From: JAYPAN01 sp038123715 | GTDB lineage: Bacteria > Pseudomonadota > Alphaproteobacteria > RS24 | NCBI GenBank assembly: GCA_038123715.1 | Contig: JAYPAN010000007.1 | Span: 1 to 64,000 of the forward strand | Length of the DNA: 64,000 nucleotides | Direction of reading: 5' to 3' | In this document: positions 1 to 9,201 of the stretch, piece by piece | Layout: each line of letters starts with the position of its first letter | How positions within the stretch are numbered: the stretch's first letter is position 1 | Position numbers and translations under genes: made by a program | The notes under the pieces: model-generated | What the model was told of the DNA's origin: nothing | Databases searched by the model: none | The model's input: only the letters and a program-made list of their open reading frames with translations

Positions 1-90
1 GCGATTATGCAGGCGCTGGCCGATTATCTCAATCTTCAAAAACATGGTCGCTATCATCAGTTCAGCGCGCTTGGTGCTTTTACCCCGTGA
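1..90 (+). CDS. C-terminal end of an unidentified protein (5' truncated)
   Basis: The first reading frame is open from the first base to a TGA at 88-90 and encodes 29 residues that end in GAFTP. It is the tail of a gene whose body lies outside the window. It ends 46 bases before the next start on the same strand, so it may be the upstream member of a small plus-strand operon with the DUF6961-like and DCC genes. The residues are too few to assign a family. Confidence 0.45.
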   Translation, partial: AIMQALADYLNLQKHGRYHQFSALGAFTP

Positions 91-136
91 CATTTTGCGT
101 CTTGCCGCCTTTGCGCCCCGGCCTAATTATGTCGGC

Positions 137-379
137 ATGACCGAGACAAATGACCAAATCGATGTTTCCGAGCTGGAAGGTGATGCGCTGGTGGCGGCGG
201 CTGCCGCCTCGCTAATGCAACAATATGGCGATGATGCCGAAGTGGTGGCGACATTGCGGGCTGCTGAATTTGCCGCGGCCGGTGATGTGGATGCGCTGCA
301 TGCTTGGGACGCGATTATCGCTTATTTGAAGGATTTGCGCGAGTGCAAGGCCGCGCCGCAGGGCGGGGTGGTGAATTGA
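137..379 (+). CDS. Small DUF6961-like protein
   Basis: An 80-residue acidic protein. The ATG at 137 is preferred over an in-frame start at 44 because the extra N-terminus would overlap the preceding frame and looks unlike the rest. The core pattern, QYGDDAEVVATLRAAEFAAA followed by GDVDALHAWDAI, resembles the small alphaproteobacterial DUF6961 family, in which a helix with (H/Y)GDDA is followed by an A-GD-----W--I helix. Function is unknown. Its stop overlaps the start of the next gene in a TTGA arrangement, which implies translational coupling. The family call is from memory of the pattern. Confidence 0.55.
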   Translation: MTETNDQIDVSELEGDALVAAAAASLMQQYGDDAEVVATLRAAEFAAAGDVDALHAWDAIIAYLKDLRECKAAPQGGVVN

Positions 380-744
380 GCGCGCCGCAATTGGAAGTAT
401 TTTACAATGGCGATTGCTCGATTTGCGGGCCTGAAATCGAAGCCTATAAGCGGTTGGCAGCGCGCCATAATATAGAGACACTGATATTCACCCCGATTGC
501 TGCCGGCCTGTTGCCGAAGGGCTATGCGCGCGACACGCTTTTGGCGCGCTTGCATGTGCGGGTGCAGGGAGAGAAAATGCTGGTCGGCGTGGAAGCGTTT
601 ATCGCTTTGTGGCGGCAGCTTCCCTATTTTGTCTGGCTGGCGCGGGCGTTGGACTGGGTTCCGATGCGGCCTATGGCCGGGCTGGTCTATGACCGGCTGT
701 TGGCGCCGTTTTTATATCGGCGTTTTTTGCGCCGCCGCGTCTGA
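376..744 (+). CDS. DCC family thiol-disulfide oxidoreductase-like protein (DUF393)
   Basis: A 122-residue protein starting at a TTG (376) that overlaps the TGA of the upstream gene. Near the N-terminus it has the family signature YNGDCSICGPEI: a beta strand, then D-C-x-x-C, as in the DCC/DUF393 group of thioredoxin-like proteins. The C-terminal half carries the usual EAFIALWRQLP and W(V)P segments and a basic tail (RRFLRRRV). Members are presumed redox proteins, but no specific substrate is established. Length agrees with the family. The longer in-frame start at 304 was rejected because it would run through the upstream gene. Confidence 0.8.
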   Translation: MSAPQLEVFYNGDCSICGPEIEAYKRLAARHNIETLIFTPIAAGLLPKGYARDTLLARLHVRVQGEKMLVGVEAFIALWRQLPYFVWLARALDWVPMRPMAGLVYDRLLAPFLYRRFLRRRV

Positions 745-752
745 GCCGCCGG

Positions 753-1148
753 TCAAGCGGAGTCCTCTTCCGGCCAGCCGAGCTTTTGGGCTGTCGCATA
801 ACCGGCATATTTGGGCTGGTCAATGGCGAGCTTGCCCATTGTGGTCTTGGTTAAATGTTCCATCAGGGCGGCATTGTCCAATCCCATGTCACCGGCGGCG
901 ATGCGCTGGCATAAAAGTCGGTTCAAGTCCTCCAATGTGCCGGTATTGCCCAATAAATTTTCCAGCCGCGCTTTTTCCGCCGCTTCAAAGCCGGGGGCGA
1001 GGGTCAGTTGGCGGTGCAATATGCCCAGCACATTGGCCGCCACCCGCCCGTGAAAACCGGTATGGCCGGATAATTGCGGCAAAGCCTGTTGTTCCAGATA
1101 GGTCTGCACGGCCAGCATCAGGTCTTTTATATCGGGTTTGTCCTGCAT
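753..1148 (-). CDS. DUF6285 domain-containing protein
   Basis: A 131-residue cytoplasmic protein that begins MQDKPDIKDLM and has a helical core, including GFHGRVAANVLGILHRQL. In other proteobacteria DUF6285 proteins sit directly beside a kinase-fold phosphotransferase and an acyl-CoA dehydrogenase. Here the gene lies 15 bases downstream of such a phosphotransferase on the same strand, so the pair is probably one operon. No acyl-CoA dehydrogenase is visible; it may lie beyond the window or be absent. The biochemical role of the family is unknown, and the link to acyl-CoA metabolism is inferred from context. Confidence 0.7.
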   Translation of the reverse strand: MQDKPDIKDLMLAVQTYLEQQALPQLSGHTGFHGRVAANVLGILHRQLTLAPGFEAAEKARLENLLGNTGTLEDLNRLLCQRIAAGDMGLDNAALMEHLTKTTMGKLAIDQPKYAGYATAQKLGWPEEDSA

Positions 1149-1163
1149 TGTGTGTTCCTGCGG

Positions 1164-2165
1164 TTAGTCCAATTGCTGCAACATACGCAGCAGGTCAATT
1201 TCGGTTTCAGAGGCGCGCCGTCCTATTGATCCGCGTTCGACTGACGGGTCGAGGCCGGACTCGAATGCTTGCACCATCATCGCGCTGCACATAATCCCCC
1301 ATTTTAAGGTTCCGAGGATTTCCCAAAAGTTGATGGCGCGTTCATCAATAATGCCACCTGCGGCTTGATAGGCATCATACATGGCTTGTCGCAGGCCGAA
1401 GCCGCCGACGGGCAAATCATGTTGGCCGAAACGCCATGACGGCACACATATCCAGCCCAAATCTTCCATCGGGTCGCCTGAATGGGCAAGCTCCCAGTCG
1501 AGTATCGCGATAACGCCCTTGTCCGGGCTTATCATCAGATTGCCATTGCGAAAATCGCCATGCACAAGTGTTTGTGGGCGCGGCGGGGGCAGGTTTTCAG
1601 CCAACCAGGCAAAGGCCAGTTCAAACACCGGATGCGGATGGTCGGCGGCCACGTAAGCCTGTTTGTATCGGGTCAATTCGCCTTTGGCATCAGAGACCGG
1701 CATGTCCGGTATTGAGGCGCGGGGGATATTGTGCAGGGCAGCAAGAGCCGTGCCGCATTGCGCCGCCAATTGCGGGCGAATTATGTCGAAATCAGCGTCG
1801 CGTAAAATCTTGCGGGCAATGGTCTCACCCTCAATGAAATCCATAATATAGGCTTCGCCCAGCCCGTCCGCCGCATCGCATATATGGGCGACTTGCGGCA
1901 CGGGGAGGCCATGCTGACCGGCGGCCTGCAAGATTTGTGCTTCTGATGACAGGCTCAACGCCGTGGCGCGATCGCGCGCCCGCCCGCCCGGTGCACGCCG
2001 CAAGACATAATTTTGACCGGCAACCGTAAAACGCCAGCTTTCCTGACTGGCGCCGCCCGACAGGCGAGTGAGGGCTTGTGCGGCTTGGCCGAAAACGCGC
2101 TGTGTCATCTCGGTCACGCACGCCTCAAAATCTTGCTTTTCCGTATTCTTATGCGTGTCTGTCAT
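1164..2165 (-). CDS. Phosphotransferase family protein (APH/choline-kinase fold, ACAD10-type)
   Basis: A 333-residue protein of the aminoglycoside phosphotransferase (APH) kinase fold. An N-terminal nucleotide-binding lobe contains LSGGASQESWRF and YVLRRAP. The catalytic loop LVHGDFRNGNLM supplies the HGDxxxxN catalytic Asp and Asn, and ILDWELAHSGDPMEDLGW supplies the metal-binding D. Proteins with this pattern beside DUF6285 resemble the kinase domain of mammalian ACAD10/11, which act on 4-hydroxyacyl-CoAs. They are not antibiotic-resistance enzymes despite the family name. The gene is divergent from the DUF502 gene and leads the DUF6285 gene. The substrate is unproven. Confidence 0.85.
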   Translation of the reverse strand: MTDTHKNTEKQDFEACVTEMTQRVFGQAAQALTRLSGGASQESWRFTVAGQNYVLRRAPGGRARDRATALSLSSEAQILQAAGQHGLPVPQVAHICDAADGLGEAYIMDFIEGETIARKILRDADFDIIRPQLAAQCGTALAALHNIPRASIPDMPVSDAKGELTRYKQAYVAADHPHPVFELAFAWLAENLPPPRPQTLVHGDFRNGNLMISPDKGVIAILDWELAHSGDPMEDLGWICVPSWRFGQHDLPVGGFGLRQAMYDAYQAAGGIIDERAINFWEILGTLKWGIMCSAMMVQAFESGLDPSVERGSIGRRASETEIDLLRMLQQLD

Positions 2166-2553
2166 GGGCGCGTCATAGCCTGTAAATAATCCCTGCCTGC
2201 GCCAAGTCTAACATTAAAGAGCCGTGCGGCGTCAATCACTCTAAGGCGGCGCTCTAAGGCGGCACTGTAAGGCGGCACTGTAAGGCGGCTCATTCCGTTT
2301 CTATTTAGGATATTGCCTTTGAAAAAAATAAAGAAAAATATGAGACTTGCTGAAGAAAGAAATAGCAATAAAAGTGAGTTAAGAGATTCGCTGGGCGGCA
2401 CGGGCGCTAATCTGGATGAATTGGTTATGGTGTTGGAAGATTTTGACACGGCTTTGGCCTTTGGTTCTTTCACGCTTATTGCCACGGACGGGGTTTGAGG
2501 GAAAACTGGCCGAATGGGTTTTACCTTTGCCGCGAATTGCGTATAGATAGGGC
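2166..2553. other. Divergent intergenic region (388 bp) with no convincing gene
   Basis: This lies between two divergent genes, so it should contain both promoters. It has four tandem 13-base repeats (2238-2289) and an A-rich tract (about 2320-2350). A short plus-strand frame from TTG 2313 to TGA 2498 encodes 61 residues with a lysine-rich start and GGTGANLDELVMVLEDFDTA in the middle. It could be a small gene or a relic, but it has no clear ribosome binding site and no recognised family. The opposite-strand frames across the region are low-complexity. Confidence 0.4.
2238..2289. repeat. Four tandem copies of a 13-bp repeat
   Basis: The units are ACTCTAAGGCGGC, GCTCTAAGGCGGC, ACTGTAAGGCGGC and ACTGTAAGGCGGC, head to tail with no spacer. 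They differ at only two positions, with CTNTAAGGCGGC constant. The array lies 73-124 bases upstream of the phosphotransferase start. It could be an expanded protein-binding site or simple slippage. Confidence 0.85.
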
Positions 2554-3231
2554 ATGACTGACGCATCCCAGAAAAAGCGAACGGCCTTTGGCATATTGCG
2601 GAATTATTTTCTGGCCGGACTGGCGATTACCGCGCCAGTGGTCATTACTTTTTATCTGGTCATGTGGATTGTGGAGTTTCTGGATGGCTGGTTCAAACCG
2701 CTTATTCCGGTTGCCTATCGGCCTGAGACCTATTTGCCATTTTATGTGCCTGGCATTGGCGTTATCGCCGCGCTTGTGCTGTTGACTTTGATTGGCGGAT
2801 TTGCGGCCAATATTATTGGCCGGATGCTGGTCGGGTTGGGTGACCGCATCATTCGGCATATGCCGATTGTCGGCAGTGTTTATTCAGCGCTGAAACAGAT
2901 TTTTCAGTCGGCGGTGCGCGAGGACGGGCAGGGCTTTTCCAAAGTGGCGCTGATTGAATATCCGCGCAAGGGGCTGTTTGCCGTGGCCTTTGTCACCAAT
3001 GCGGCCGACACGCGCATTAACGAGACAACCGGCGAGGAAATGACAGCCGTGTTTCTGCCGACCACGCCCAATCCGACATCCGGATTTTTATTGTTTGTGC
3101 CGACGCGGGAAATCAAGATTTTGAATATGAGTGTTGAGGATGGGGCAAAGCTGGTTATTTCCGCCGGTCTGGTGGATGAACAGGGCGCGGCCATTACCGG
3201 TGACGAATTAGCCGCATCCAAAGCGGATTAG
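2554..3231 (+). CDS. DUF502 family inner-membrane protein
   Basis: A 225-residue protein with two strongly hydrophobic segments at about residues 18-40 and 65-95 (the second containing IGVIAALVLLTLIGGFAANI). Then come the family landmarks: IPVVG-like MPIVGSVYSALKQ, SKVALIEYPRKG and VFLPTTPNPTSGFLLFVP, the last being the diagnostic DUF502 motif. Members are found across bacteria and chloroplasts (COV-type); their role is unclear. In alphaproteobacteria the gene commonly abuts recG, as here, and the 3' ends overlap by 4 bases in convergent orientation. Confidence 0.9.
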   Translation: MTDASQKKRTAFGILRNYFLAGLAITAPVVITFYLVMWIVEFLDGWFKPLIPVAYRPETYLPFYVPGIGVIAALVLLTLIGGFAANIIGRMLVGLGDRIIRHMPIVGSVYSALKQIFQSAVREDGQGFSKVALIEYPRKGLFAVAFVTNAADTRINETTGEEMTAVFLPTTPNPTSGFLLFVPTREIKILNMSVEDGAKLVISAGLVDEQGAAITGDELAASKAD

Positions 3232-5318
3232 CCCGACTGCAAATAGCGTATCGCCTCATCACGCTCGAATAAATAAAGAAGATATCTCAACGCTTTACCG
3301 CGATTTGAATCAAGTTTTGCATCACTTTGGAAAATCAGCTTTACATCATCGTGAATAATGGGCAGCAAATTGGCATGGACTTCCAAATCGGCAAGGCGAA
3401 ATTGCGGCAGGCCGCTTTGGCGCGTGCCAAGCACTTCGCCCGCGCCGCGCAAGCGCAAATCTTCCTCGGCGATTTTGAACCCATCTTCCGTAGCGCGCAT
3501 GATTTGGAGGCGCGCCTTGGCAGTCTCGCCAAGCGGGCCACGGTAAAGCAGCACGCAATTTGACTGGTCGCCGCCGCGTCCGACGCGCCCGCGTAACTGG
3601 TGAAGTTGCGACAGGCCAAAACGCTCGGCATGTTCAATAATCATCACCGTTGCGCGCGGCACATTCACACCTACCTCAATGACGGTGGTGGCAATCAGCA
3701 CGGACAGTTCACCGGATTGGAAGCGCGCCATGACGGCATCTTTATCAGCTGGTTTCATCTGCCCATGCACCAGCCCCACCTTATCGTCAAAATGCTTTTG
3801 CAAATCGGCATAGCGGTCTTCGGCGGCGGCCAGGTCAAGCATCTCACTTTCATTGACCAATGGACATACCCAATAGGCCTGACCGCCTTGCGCCAACAGA
3901 TTGGACAGGCTGCCAACCAGTTCATCATAGCGATCCATGCTGACAAGCCGTGTATCGACCGGCTTGCGACCGGGCGGCTTATCGGGCATGGGTGAAATAT
4001 CCATATCGCCATAGGCGGTCAAAGTCAGCGTGCGCGGTATCGGTGTCGCCGTCATCACCAGCACATCGACGCCTGCGCCATTGCGGCCTTTGGACGATAA
4101 TTGTAAACGCTGCTGGACACCGAAACGGTGTTGCTCATCGACCACGGCAAGCCCCAAATCGGCAAATTGCGCGTCCTCCTGAAACAGCGCATGTGTGCCA
4201 ATGGCAATTTGCGTGGTCGCATCGCCCAGCCCGGCCATGACCGCCTCGCGCTGGCGACCCTTATTGCGACCTGTGACGAGCGACCAGGCAATGCCCATAT
4301 CGTCGAGATAAGGCCCAATGGTTTCGGCATGTTGGCGCGCCAGAATTTCGGTTGGCGCCATGAGGGCGGCCTGTGTGCCACTTTCTACCGCTTGCAACAT
4401 GGCCATGAGCGCGACCATTGTTTTGCCGGAGCCGACATCGCCCTGAATGAGCCGCAACATGCGTCTTTCGCTGGCCATGTCCTTTTCGATATCGCCAATG
4501 GCGGTTTTTTGGGATCCGGTCAGATCGAAGGGCAGGGCAGCCAGCAATTTTTGCCGCAAATCGCCCGTGCCGGGCAATTGGCGGCCGGGTTGCGCGCGCC
4601 GGTCTCGCCGCACCAGTGCCAGCACTAATTGATGCGCCAGCAATTCGTCATAGGCCAGCCGCGCCCGCGCCGGAGACAATGGCGACAGCGCATCAGTGCT
4701 GTCGGGTCGATGGGCAGCGATGACGGCTTCCTGCCAGCTCGGCCAATTGTTTTTTTCAAGCCATTTGGGGTCTTGCCATTCGGGCAGTTTCGGCAGGTCG
4801 GGCAGGGCGGCTTGAATGGCTTTCATCAAGGGGCGCGCGGCCAGTCCGGCGGTAAGCGGGTAAACTGGCTCCATTGGGGGCAATTTGGCGAATTCTTCTT
4901 CCGGCAGCATATGGTCGGGATGGGCAATTTGAAGCTGGTTACGAAATCGCTCTACCCGCCCCGACACAATGCGTCGGCTGCCAATTGGTAAAGCGCGGGT
5001 CAGCCAATCACCTTGGGCGCGGAAAAATATCAATGTCAGAAAGCCGGTTTCATTCTGGCAAACCACCCGATAGGGCAGATTGCGGCGCGGCGGGCGGTCA
5101 TGTTTGATAATTTCAACGCTGAAACTAGCGATTCGGCCTTCTTCGGCATCGGTCATGGCCGGGCGATAATTGCGGTCAACCAGATTGGCGGGCAGGTGAA
5201 ACATGAGGTCAATCACCCGATTGCCGGTAAATCCGGCCAGAACACGGCTCATTTTCGGGCCGATACCGGGCAGTTTCTCAACTTGTGCAAACAGGCTATC
5301 TAGGGCTGATGGACGCAT
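3228..5318 (-). CDS. recG: ATP-dependent DNA helicase RecG
   Basis: A 696-residue superfamily 2 helicase that remodels stalled replication forks and branched recombination intermediates. The N-terminal wedge/OB region covers about residues 1-200. Walker A is GDVGSGKT at 293-300, the DEQH box lies at 394-397 followed by RFG, and TATPIPRTL is motif III. The C-terminal motifs include IATTVIEVGVNVP and QLRGRVGRG. Length is normal for RecG. The gene lies divergently from sdhE-mfd, an arrangement conserved in alphaproteobacteria. Confidence 0.98.
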   Translation of the reverse strand: MRPSALDSLFAQVEKLPGIGPKMSRVLAGFTGNRVIDLMFHLPANLVDRNYRPAMTDAEEGRIASFSVEIIKHDRPPRRNLPYRVVCQNETGFLTLIFFRAQGDWLTRALPIGSRRIVSGRVERFRNQLQIAHPDHMLPEEEFAKLPPMEPVYPLTAGLAARPLMKAIQAALPDLPKLPEWQDPKWLEKNNWPSWQEAVIAAHRPDSTDALSPLSPARARLAYDELLAHQLVLALVRRDRRAQPGRQLPGTGDLRQKLLAALPFDLTGSQKTAIGDIEKDMASERRMLRLIQGDVGSGKTMVALMAMLQAVESGTQAALMAPTEILARQHAETIGPYLDDMGIAWSLVTGRNKGRQREAVMAGLGDATTQIAIGTHALFQEDAQFADLGLAVVDEQHRFGVQQRLQLSSKGRNGAGVDVLVMTATPIPRTLTLTAYGDMDISPMPDKPPGRKPVDTRLVSMDRYDELVGSLSNLLAQGGQAYWVCPLVNESEMLDLAAAEDRYADLQKHFDDKVGLVHGQMKPADKDAVMARFQSGELSVLIATTVIEVGVNVPRATVMIIEHAERFGLSQLHQLRGRVGRGGDQSNCVLLYRGPLGETAKARLQIMRATEDGFKIAEEDLRLRGAGEVLGTRQSGLPQFRLADLEVHANLLPIIHDDVKLIFQSDAKLDSNRGKALRYLLYLFERDEAIRYLQSG

Positions 5319-5398
5319 GTATATAGTTTAGCACAAATTTGCGTCTATATCGGCTATAGCACCGCCAATAGGCTTGCCAGAGAAAAGAGGCCAGAAAG

Positions 5399-5683
5399 AT
5401 GAGTGATACGGATAATTTTGACTCCCACAAGCTGGATGTGCGCCGTCGCAAACTCTATTTTCGCTCCTGCCATCGCGGCATTAAGGAAATGGATATTATT
5501 TTCAGCCGGTTTGCCCGCGCTGTCCTTGCTGAGCTGGATGAGGCGGCGCTTGATGATTATGAGCGCATGCTGGAATTGCCGGATGATATGCTGTTTGCTT
5601 GGGCAACCGGGCGCGAGCAAGTGCCGGAAGAATTAAACTCGCCTTTGCTGGTGCGACTGCTTGACAGTGCCATGCAGGCTTAA
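5399..5683 (+). CDS. sdhE: Succinate dehydrogenase FAD assembly factor SdhE
   Basis: A 94-residue protein of the SdhE/SDHAF2 (DUF339) family, which promotes covalent attachment of FAD to the succinate dehydrogenase flavoprotein. The signature RGxxE is visible as HRGIKEMD, preceded by RRRKLYFRSCHRG. The rest is the short helical bundle with LPDDMLFAWATG. The sdh genes are not in the window. The gene sits between recG (divergent) and mfd (30 bases downstream, same strand), the usual alphaproteobacterial setting. Confidence 0.95.
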   Translation: MSDTDNFDSHKLDVRRRKLYFRSCHRGIKEMDIIFSRFARAVLAELDEAALDDYERMLELPDDMLFAWATGREQVPEELNSPLLVRLLDSAMQA

Positions 5684-5712
5684 GGCTGGCGGATTTGCCG
5701 GACAGAGAATTC

Positions 5713-8700
5713 ATGACCGATGCGTTGCATGACAAGCTGATTGACGCGCCCGCGCTCACATTGGGGCGCGTGCCGGATGGCTATCAGGCTATGATGCTGT
5801 CGCAATTATGCCGGATGGAAGGCGGCAGGCTGGTGTTTATCGCCCGCGATGGCAGCCGTATTGCCACGCTGAAGCGCAGTCTCGCCTTTTTTGCGCCGGA
5901 TATAACGCTGATTGACCTGCCGGCATGGGATTGCCTGCCCTATGACCGGCTGTCGCCGCAAGTTGCGGTCAGTGCGGCGCGTATGGCGGCTTTGTCGGCA
6001 TTGGCGGGGATGGGCGACAAACCGCATATTGTGTTGACCACCATTTCCGCCGCCTGCCAGAAAATGCCGCCACGGGCGCATATTGCGCGATTGAGCTTTC
6101 ATTGTCGCCCCGGGCAAGTGCTGGATGTTGACGCCCTGACGGCATTTCTGGCCGAAAATGGCTATGCACGCTGTTCAACCGTTTTGGAGCCGGGCGATTA
6201 TGCTCTGCGCGGCGGCATTATCGACCTGTTTGCGCCCGGGGCGGATGCGCCGGTGCGGCTCGATTTATTTGGCGACACGCTGGAAAGCATTCGCTCATTC
6301 GATGCCGAAACCCAGCGCACGACCGGACAATTGCAGGCGCTGACCCTGACCGGCGCCGGAGAGGTTTTGCTGGACAGCGATGCGGTGCAGCGTTTTCGGC
6401 GCGGCTATGTCGCCGCCTTTGGCACGGTGATGGATGCTGATCCGCTTTACGAGGCGATTAGCGGCGGCGCGCGCTATCCCGGCATGGAACATTGGTTGCC
6501 GCTTTTTTATGACGGGCTTGAAACCTTGTTCGACCATTGCGGCGATGCGCTTTTTGTGGCCGATGCCCAAATGGATACAGCCTATCAGGAGCGCATGGCG
6601 CAAATATCTGATTATTATCAGGCGCGCGCCGATGCGTTGGAAGCGACAGGACAGGACGCGCAGAAAATTGGCCGGATGGCGTCATCAACGCGCATCATCA
6701 AACCGCTGACACCGGAACAACTTTATATTTTAGCCGATGATTGGGCGGCAGAATGTGGCAGGGTGCGGATGCGGCGGCTCGACCCCTTCACTCTGCCGGA
6801 AGCGGAGCAGGTGGTTAATCTCGACGGCGAGGAAGGGTATCGTTTCGCCGCCGAACGCGCGCAGCAGGATGTCAATCTTTTTGCCGCAGTGGTTGACCAT
6901 ATTGAGACCCATAAACAGGCCGGGCGGCGCATTGTGTTGACGGGCTGGAGTGACGGTTCAACCGAGCGACTGACCGGTCTGTTGCGCGATCATGGGCTGG
7001 ATGTCGCACAGCAAATTGCAAGTTGGCAGGATGTTCAAACGCTGCCACCAGCCAGTTGCGCCATAGCAACAGTTGGGCTTGAGCATGGGTTTGTAACGCA
7101 AAATCTGGCCATCATCACCGAGCAGGATATTCTTGGCGACCGCATGGTGCGTCCGCGCAACCGTAAACGGGCGGAAAACTTCCTGACCGAAGCCTCCAGC
7201 CTCAGCCAGGGCGACCATGTGGTGCATGTCGAACATGGCATTGGCCGGTTTGAGGGCTTGCAGACGATTGATGTGGGCGGCGCGCCGCATGATTGTCTGA
7301 AACTTGTTTATCACGGTGATGCGCGCCTTTTTTTGCCGGTTGAAAACATTGACTTGCTGAGCCGCTTTGGCGGCGATGATGTAGCGGTCGCGCTCGACCG
7401 GCTGGGTGGTACGGCTTGGCAAATGCGTAAAAGCCGGCTGAAAGAAAAGCTGAAACTGATTGCCGAGCAATTGATTAAAACCGCGGCGGCGCGCGCCATG
7501 CGAAATGGCGAGAAAATGCTGGCGGAGCCGGCCATTTATGATGGGTTTTGCAGCCGCTTTCCCTATGAGGAAACCGACGACCAGCTTGATGCCATTGCGG
7601 CGGTGATGGATGATTTGTCGGGCGGCAGGCCAATGGACAGGCTGATTTGCGGCGATGTCGGTTTCGGCAAAACCGAAGTCGCCTTGCGTGCTGCCTTTAT
7701 TGCCGCCATGTCGGGTAAGCAAGTGGCGGTGGTTGCGCCAACAACCTTGTTGGCACGACAGCACGGCCAAACCTTCAAAGACCGCTTTGCCGGTCTGCCA
7801 GTGCAGATTGGCGAATTGTCCCGCCTTGTCGGCAGCAAAGAGGCAGCCGATACCAAAGCCGGTCTGGCCGATGGGCAGGTCGATATTGTGATTGGCACAC
7901 ATGCGCTTTTGTCGAAGAATATCGCCTTTGACCGGCTTGGTTTGGTGGTGATTGACGAGGAGCAACATTTCGGCGTTGCCCATAAGGAACGGCTGAAAGA
8001 ATTGCGCGCTGAAGTGCATGTGCTGACCCTGACGGCGACGCCGATACCGCGCACATTGCAAATGGCATTAAGTGGGGTGCGCGATTTATCGCTTATCGCA
8101 ACCCCGCCGGTTGACCGGCTTGCCGTGCGTACCTATGTCACGCCGTTTGATGCAGTGGGCATACGCGAAGCCCTGCTGCGCGAGAAATTCCGTAATGGTC
8201 AGAGTTTCATCATTGTGCCGCGCATTTCCGATATTGAGGAAATGGTCAGCTTCCTGAATGACAGCGTGCCGGAAGTGCGGTTTATCACGGCGCATGGTCA
8301 AATGAATGGCAGCGATTTGGAAAGCCGGATGACGGCGTTTTATGAGGCGCGCTATGATGTGCTGGTCTCGACTTCCATCATTGAAAGCGGGTTGGATATC
8401 CCAACTGCCAATACGATTGTGATTCACCGCGCCGATATGTTTGGCCTTGCTCAATTATACCAGATGCGCGGGCGTGTCGGGCGCTCTAAAACACGCGCCT
8501 TTGCTTATTTAACCTATAATGAAAACATGCCATTAACAGAAAATGCCGAGAAAAGACTGAAAGTTATGCAATCGCTTGACAGTTTGGGGGCAGGCTTCAA
8601 TCTGGCGAGCTATGATTTGGATTTGCGCGGTGCCGGCAATTTGGTCGGAGAGGAGCAATCCGGCCATGTGAAGGAAGTCGGCTATGAATTATACCAGTCC

Positions 8701-9201
8701 ATGCTTGAGGAAGCCGTCGCCCAGCAACAAGGGGTGGAGACGGAGGAAAGCTGGTCGCCGCAAATCAATGCCGGTATTTCGGTTCTTATCCCCGACAGCT
8801 ATATCCCCGATTTGGATGTCCGCATGGGGCTTTATCGGCGCTTGTCGAGCCTTGGCGACAGTCTGGCAATTGACGCGCTGGCGGCAGAAATAATTGACCG
8901 GTTCGGGGCTTTGCCGGAAGAGGTGCGCCATTTGCTGGCAGTGCTGGAGATTAAACTCGATTGCCTTGCGGCGGGTATTGAAAAAATGGATGCTGGCCCA
9001 AAGGGCGTGGCAGTGTTTTTCCGCAATCTGCAATTCGCCAATCCTGAAAAGCTGATTGCCTATGTGACGGAGCATCAGACGCAGATAAAAATCCGGCCTG
9101 ACCAGAGCCTTGTTTTTCGAGTGGCGGCCGATACGGATGATGCGCGCTTACAGGCTGCGCGGCGGGTAGCGCGTCAGTTGGCGGAGTTGGCCGCTGCCTG
9201 A
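5713..9201 (+). CDS. mfd: Transcription-repair coupling factor Mfd
   Basis: A 1162-residue protein that removes RNA polymerase stalled at DNA lesions and recruits UvrA. Domains in order: a UvrB-like N-terminal module (about residues 10-350), a CarD-like RNA polymerase-interacting domain around GDHVVHVEHGIGRFEG (about 500), helicase lobes with Walker A GDVGFGKTE (about 645-652) and DEEQHFG (about 747), the QMRGRVGRS motif, and a C-terminal TRCF domain. The ATG at 5713 is preferred to an in-frame TTG at 5695 because GAGA lies just upstream. The last 28 bases overlap the convergent FrnE-like gene. uvrA is in the same window. Confidence 0.98.
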   Translation: MTDALHDKLIDAPALTLGRVPDGYQAMMLSQLCRMEGGRLVFIARDGSRIATLKRSLAFFAPDITLIDLPAWDCLPYDRLSPQVAVSAARMAALSALAGMGDKPHIVLTTISAACQKMPPRAHIARLSFHCRPGQVLDVDALTAFLAENGYARCSTVLEPGDYALRGGIIDLFAPGADAPVRLDLFGDTLESIRSFDAETQRTTGQLQALTLTGAGEVLLDSDAVQRFRRGYVAAFGTVMDADPLYEAISGGARYPGMEHWLPLFYDGLETLFDHCGDALFVADAQMDTAYQERMAQISDYYQARADALEATGQDAQKIGRMASSTRIIKPLTPEQLYILADDWAAECGRVRMRRLDPFTLPEAEQVVNLDGEEGYRFAAERAQQDVNLFAAVVDHIETHKQAGRRIVLTGWSDGSTERLTGLLRDHGLDVAQQIASWQDVQTLPPASCAIATVGLEHGFVTQNLAIITEQDILGDRMVRPRNRKRAENFLTEASSLSQGDHVVHVEHGIGRFEGLQTIDVGGAPHDCLKLVYHGDARLFLPVENIDLLSRFGGDDVAVALDRLGGTAWQMRKSRLKEKLKLIAEQLIKTAAARAMRNGEKMLAEPAIYDGFCSRFPYEETDDQLDAIAAVMDDLSGGRPMDRLICGDVGFGKTEVALRAAFIAAMSGKQVAVVAPTTLLARQHGQTFKDRFAGLPVQIGELSRLVGSKEAADTKAGLADGQVDIVIGTHALLSKNIAFDRLGLVVIDEEQHFGVAHKERLKELRAEVHVLTLTATPIPRTLQMALSGVRDLSLIATPPVDRLAVRTYVTPFDAVGIREALLREKFRNGQSFIIVPRISDIEEMVSFLNDSVPEVRFITAHGQMNGSDLESRMTAFYEARYDVLVSTSIIESGLDIPTANTIVIHRADMFGLAQLYQMRGRVGRSKTRAFAYLTYNENMPLTENAEKRLKVMQSLDSLGAGFNLASYDLDLRGAGNLVGEEQSGHVKEVGYELYQSMLEEAVAQQQGVETEESWSPQINAGISVLIPDSYIPDLDVRMGLYRRLSSLGDSLAIDALAAEIIDRFGALPEEVRHLLAVLEIKLDCLAAGIEKMDAGPKGVAVFFRNLQFANPEKLIAYVTEHQTQIKIRPDQSLVFRVAADTDDARLQAARRVARQLAELAAA

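Noticed and set aside
497..1294. 265-residue plus-strand frame
   Set aside because: It overlaps the DCC gene in another phase and the DUF6285 gene in antisense, is rich in Trp/Cys/Arg and has no recognisable domain.
1164..2165. Aminoglycoside-resistance kinase
   Set aside because: The DUF6285 neighbour and sequence pattern fit the ACAD10-type metabolic kinase group rather than drug-modifying enzymes.
2162..2566. 134-residue minus-strand frame across the divergent region
   Set aside because: It runs through both divergent promoters and the 13-bp repeats, is low-complexity, and matches no family.
6958..8061. 367-residue minus-strand frame
   Set aside because: It is antisense to the helicase core of mfd; the protein composition is that of a GC-rich shadow frame.
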